Source: Gemmatimonadaceae bacterium (GTDB lineage: Bacteria; Gemmatimonadota; Gemmatimonadetes; Gemmatimonadales; Gemmatimonadaceae). Taken from it: a stretch of 64,000 nucleotides of DNA. This document shows positions 62,032-64,000 of the stretch, in pieces. The translations under genes were made by a program, and so were the position numbers. The DNA lies in NCBI GenBank assembly GCA_019637355.1, contig JAHBVT010000001.1:496001-560000 (forward strand). The letters are read 5' to 3'. Numbering within the stretch: the first letter of the stretch is position 1; each line of letters starts with the position of its first letter. The notes under the pieces were generated by a model. The model searched no databases and was not told the DNA's origin. It saw only the letters and a program-made list of their open reading frames with translations.

Positions 62032-63203
62032 GGGATCGTCACCTGATTGCTGATGCGTTGCTGCGAGAGTGTCGGCGTGCAATCCTGCGCCGCGACCGCG
62101 TAGCGGTACGTGCTGTCCGGAATGACGTTCGGGTCGTTGAAGATCAGCAGGGTGTCGCCACCAGGGAGCGCGAAGATCGGCTCGCCCCAGTCAGCGATGC
62201 TGCCGAAGCGGCGCCAAATCAGATAACGCTCGACGTCGCGTTCACCGGAGTTCTCGTCGACGGAAGGGGCGAACGTGAGGCGGGCGTAGCGAGTGCTGTC
62301 GGGGCTGATGCCGGCCACCGCGGTGATCGCCGACGTGAAGAGGGGCTCGTCACCGCAGGTGCGCGTGGAGGACAGCCCCACATTCGGGAGCCGAATCAGG
62401 CGGGTCAGAGCCCGGGTCTGTTCCCCCGCGGCCGTGCCAGCGCGGCCATTCGTCACCGTGAAGCTGACCCGGATCGCGCGCACGCTGTCGATCCGCGCGA
62501 AGGAGCCCGTATCGCTGTTGGACAGGTGAATGGGGCGCTGGTGTCGCCACGGGAGCGACGCCCGGGGCACGGTGTCGATCCACGTACTGGCTGCCGTGGC
62601 GAACGCACGGAAATACCGGAAGAACGGCTCTCCGGGCGTACGCAGGATGTTCGTCGACACCACCTCCGGCGCGAGGTTGTTGATGCGCCGCCAGAGGATG
62701 TAGTCGTCTGTGCGCGCCGTCGATGAATCGCGGCCGAAGTAGAAGGTGATGGTCTCTGCCGCCGAGTTCACGCCGCCGACGGTGTAGTTCGTATCCGGAT
62801 ACTGCACGCCGCCCGAGAACGGGATGGTGATCTTCGACGTGGTGCGCATCGCCGAGACCGCGCTGTCCGGCGCATCCGCGGAGAAGTACACCGCCTCCAC
62901 GTCGCCCGGGGTGTTGGTCCAATAGTTGGCGTTGAAGACCAGCACGCTGTCAGCGATGTACACCAACTGCGGCTGGATGTCCGGCGCCCCTGCGCCCGAC
63001 GTGCGCAGGTCCTTCTCCATCTCGTTGAGCGCGAAGCGACCGTTCTGGTACATCGCCGCCCGTTCGCCGCCGAGCCGGAACCGCCGGCTCTCGCTGCGCA
63101 GCATCGAAAGTGCACCGGCCATCATAAAGCTGAAGATCATAATGGCGATCATCATCTCGACGAGCGTCATTCCGCGCCGCGCGCGCGCCCCACGGGCCCT
63201 CAC
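62028..63203 (-). CDS. PilW-like prepilin with type III cleavage motif
   Basis: This 391-residue protein starts at GTG 63203. RRGMTLVEMMIAIMIFSFMM is a classic prepilin peptidase site (cleavage after Gly, N-methylated Met, Glu at +5) followed by the hydrophobic helix. NGRFALNEMEKDLRTSG is typical of PilW. The C-terminal part includes a fibronectin-like segment (PDSTYRYAVAAQDC). It is a minor pilin priming assembly of the fibre. Confidence 0.85.
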   Translation of the reverse strand: MRARGARARRGMTLVEMMIAIMIFSFMMAGALSMLRSESRRFRLGGERAAMYQNGRFALNEMEKDLRTSGAGAPDIQPQLVYIADSVLVFNANYWTNTPGDVEAVYFSADAPDSAVSAMRTTSKITIPFSGGVQYPDTNYTVGGVNSAAETITFYFGRDSSTARTDDYILWRRINNLAPEVVSTNILRTPGEPFFRYFRAFATAASTWIDTVPRASLPWRHQRPIHLSNSDTGSFARIDSVRAIRVSFTVTNGRAGTAAGEQTRALTRLIRLPNVGLSSTRTCGDEPLFTSAITAVAGISPDSTRYARLTFAPSVDENSGERDVERYLIWRRFGSIADWGEPIFALPGGDTLLIFNDPNVIPDSTYRYAVAAQDCTPTLSQQRISNQVTIP

Positions 63204-63571
63204 GGTGCCGCCACCGTGATGGTCCGCGCGATCGGGGCACGGAGCACCGCGCCCGTGACCGTCACCGTGACCTTCTTGTAGTTCTGCACCGAGTCCTGGA
63301 TGTGCAGGATGGCCGTCGTGCGCGTCAGGTCCAGCATCGTTGCGAAGTCCGTCTCCGTCCCCGCGTAAAGGGAGTCCAACGCACCGTAGCGTGGGTCCGA
63401 CAGGATCTCGTCCGTCCGGTCGGTCACGAGCTGCAGCGCGGCCTGCTCAAGGTCCGCCCGCGCGGCCGTATGCATCGTCCGACCCGTCAGTGTGATCAGT
63501 GACAGAAGCACGACTGTCAAGATGGTCAGCGCGACCACGACCTCGACCAAGGAGAATCCGGATCGGCGCAT
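63200..63571 (-). CDS. PilV-like minor prepilin
   Basis: The 123-residue protein begins RRSGFSLVEVVVALTILTVV, a perfect prepilin site (G/FSLVE) with hydrophobic helix. QAALQLVTDRTDEILSDPRYG is typical of PilV/GspI-like minor pilins. It overlaps pilW by 4 bases and the FimT gene by 1 base (TGATG). Confidence 0.85.
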   Translation of the reverse strand: MRRSGFSLVEVVVALTILTVVLLSLITLTGRTMHTAARADLEQAALQLVTDRTDEILSDPRYGALDSLYAGTETDFATMLDLTRTTAILHIQDSVQNYKKVTVTVTGAVLRAPIARTITVAAP

Positions 63572-64000
63572 CAGAAGATCTTGTTCCAGGAGCCAATCGC
63601 GTACGAGTAGGCAGATGCCCGCCCGGTGGAACGCTCGACGACCACGAGTCGTGAATGCTGCGGAAAATTCCCGCCCGGCGTCATCGCCCGCGAGGAGGTG
63701 AGGTACACGCCCCCGGCTTCGCTGGCCGAGCCGTCGCGCCGAAACACCACCGCCGCGCTGCCGTTCACCACCCGCGTGAACGTGATTGCGCTGGTGAGAC
63801 TGCCGCGAGGTGGCGCGTTGCCAATCCCGAACACCACCGACTCGCCCAGCGGTACCACCCGCGTGTGCTCGCCCACGTCGATGCTGCCGTTATTGTTGCG
63901 GTCCTCGTGCACGCGGACGTGGCGCGCCGTCGTGTCAAACGTCACGATCACATCGTGCTGCTGCGTCAGGGCCTGACGCTGGGCGGTCAACACCGTCGTG
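63571..64000 (-). CDS. FimT/GspH-like pseudopilin (5' end outside window)
   Basis: The frame stays open past the window edge (TTVLTAQRQALTQQHDVIV is readable), so the prepilin N-terminus is missing. The globular part VTFDTTARHVRVHEDRNNNG and SAITFTRVVNGSAAVVFRRDGSAS matches FimT/GspH (Pfam GspH type) beta-sheet domains. It is the first visible gene of a fimT-pilV-pilW-pilX order on the minus strand. Confidence 0.82.
   Translation of the reverse strand, partial: TTVLTAQRQALTQQHDVIVTFDTTARHVRVHEDRNNNGSIDVGEHTRVVPLGESVVFGIGNAPPRGSLTSAITFTRVVNGSAAVVFRRDGSASEAGGVYLTSSRAMTPGGNFPQHSRLVVVERSTGRASAYSYAIGSWNKIF

Overview
The window is a high-GC (roughly two-thirds G+C by eye) bacterial chromosome segment with tightly packed genes. 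Most neighbours overlap by 1-8 bases (ATGA, GTGA, TGATG junctions). The mix of secreted proteins with signal peptides ending in AQ, CstA with an S9 peptidase, type IV pilin-like proteins, and an etfBA gene pair next to a membrane Fe-S quinone oxidoreductase fits Gemmatimonadota best. That assignment is inference: no rRNA or tRNA gene is present to settle it.

Layout. 1-2.1 kb: end of an MmeI-type restriction-modification protein, then an XRE regulator and a nucleotidyltransferase (possible toxin-antitoxin pair). 2.2-7.4 kb: an apparent amino-sugar operon (GH109-like oxidoreductase, SSS symporter, sugar nucleotidyltransferase, GHMP kinase). 7.4-12.1 kb, minus strand: CstA transporter, S9 peptidase, YbdD. 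12.3-21.6 kb: core metabolism and envelope genes (isocitrate dehydrogenase type, metallophosphoesterase, SprT-like protease, glutaryl-CoA dehydrogenase type, SDR, fatty acid hydroxylase). 21.6-23.4 kb: a PIN protein and an HTH-ImmA/IrrE protein, divergent from cas3.

23.5-37.3 kb is a complete subtype I-U (now I-G) CRISPR-Cas locus: cas3 with a C-terminal HD domain, small cas8, csb1 (cas7), csb2 (cas5-cas6), then a vapBC module on the opposite strand, then a cas4-cas1 fusion, cas2, a leader, and an array of 68 identical repeats with 67 spacers. The last repeat runs directly into a frameshifted remnant of a phage polyvalent protein with an ADP-ribosyltransferase-like domain (37.3-38.5 kb).

38.5-42.9 kb: etfB, etfA, a hairpin terminator, the Etf:quinone oxidoreductase, and a small membrane methyltransferase. 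43.0-46.7 kb: a more AT-rich restriction-modification island with a PLD-type nuclease and two adenine methyltransferases of different classes. 46.8-54.9 kb, minus strand: one overlapping nine-gene operon with gpmI, an outer-membrane-like protein, queD-like, fdhD, mobA, mobB, a PBP4-type peptidase, moeA and a methyltransferase. 55.0-60.1 kb: SH3-domain protein, M15-like peptidase, a small protein, guaB, and an NrnA-type phosphoesterase. 60.1-64.0 kb, minus strand: a type IV minor pilin cluster that continues past the window.

The most striking signal not tied to a gene is near-absence of the tetramer CATG from the chromosome backbone (three seen in about 45 kb), while the restriction-modification island carries eight in under 4 kb. 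Backbone genes use T-ending codons before Met even though C-ending codons are otherwise preferred. All coordinates and counts were read by eye.
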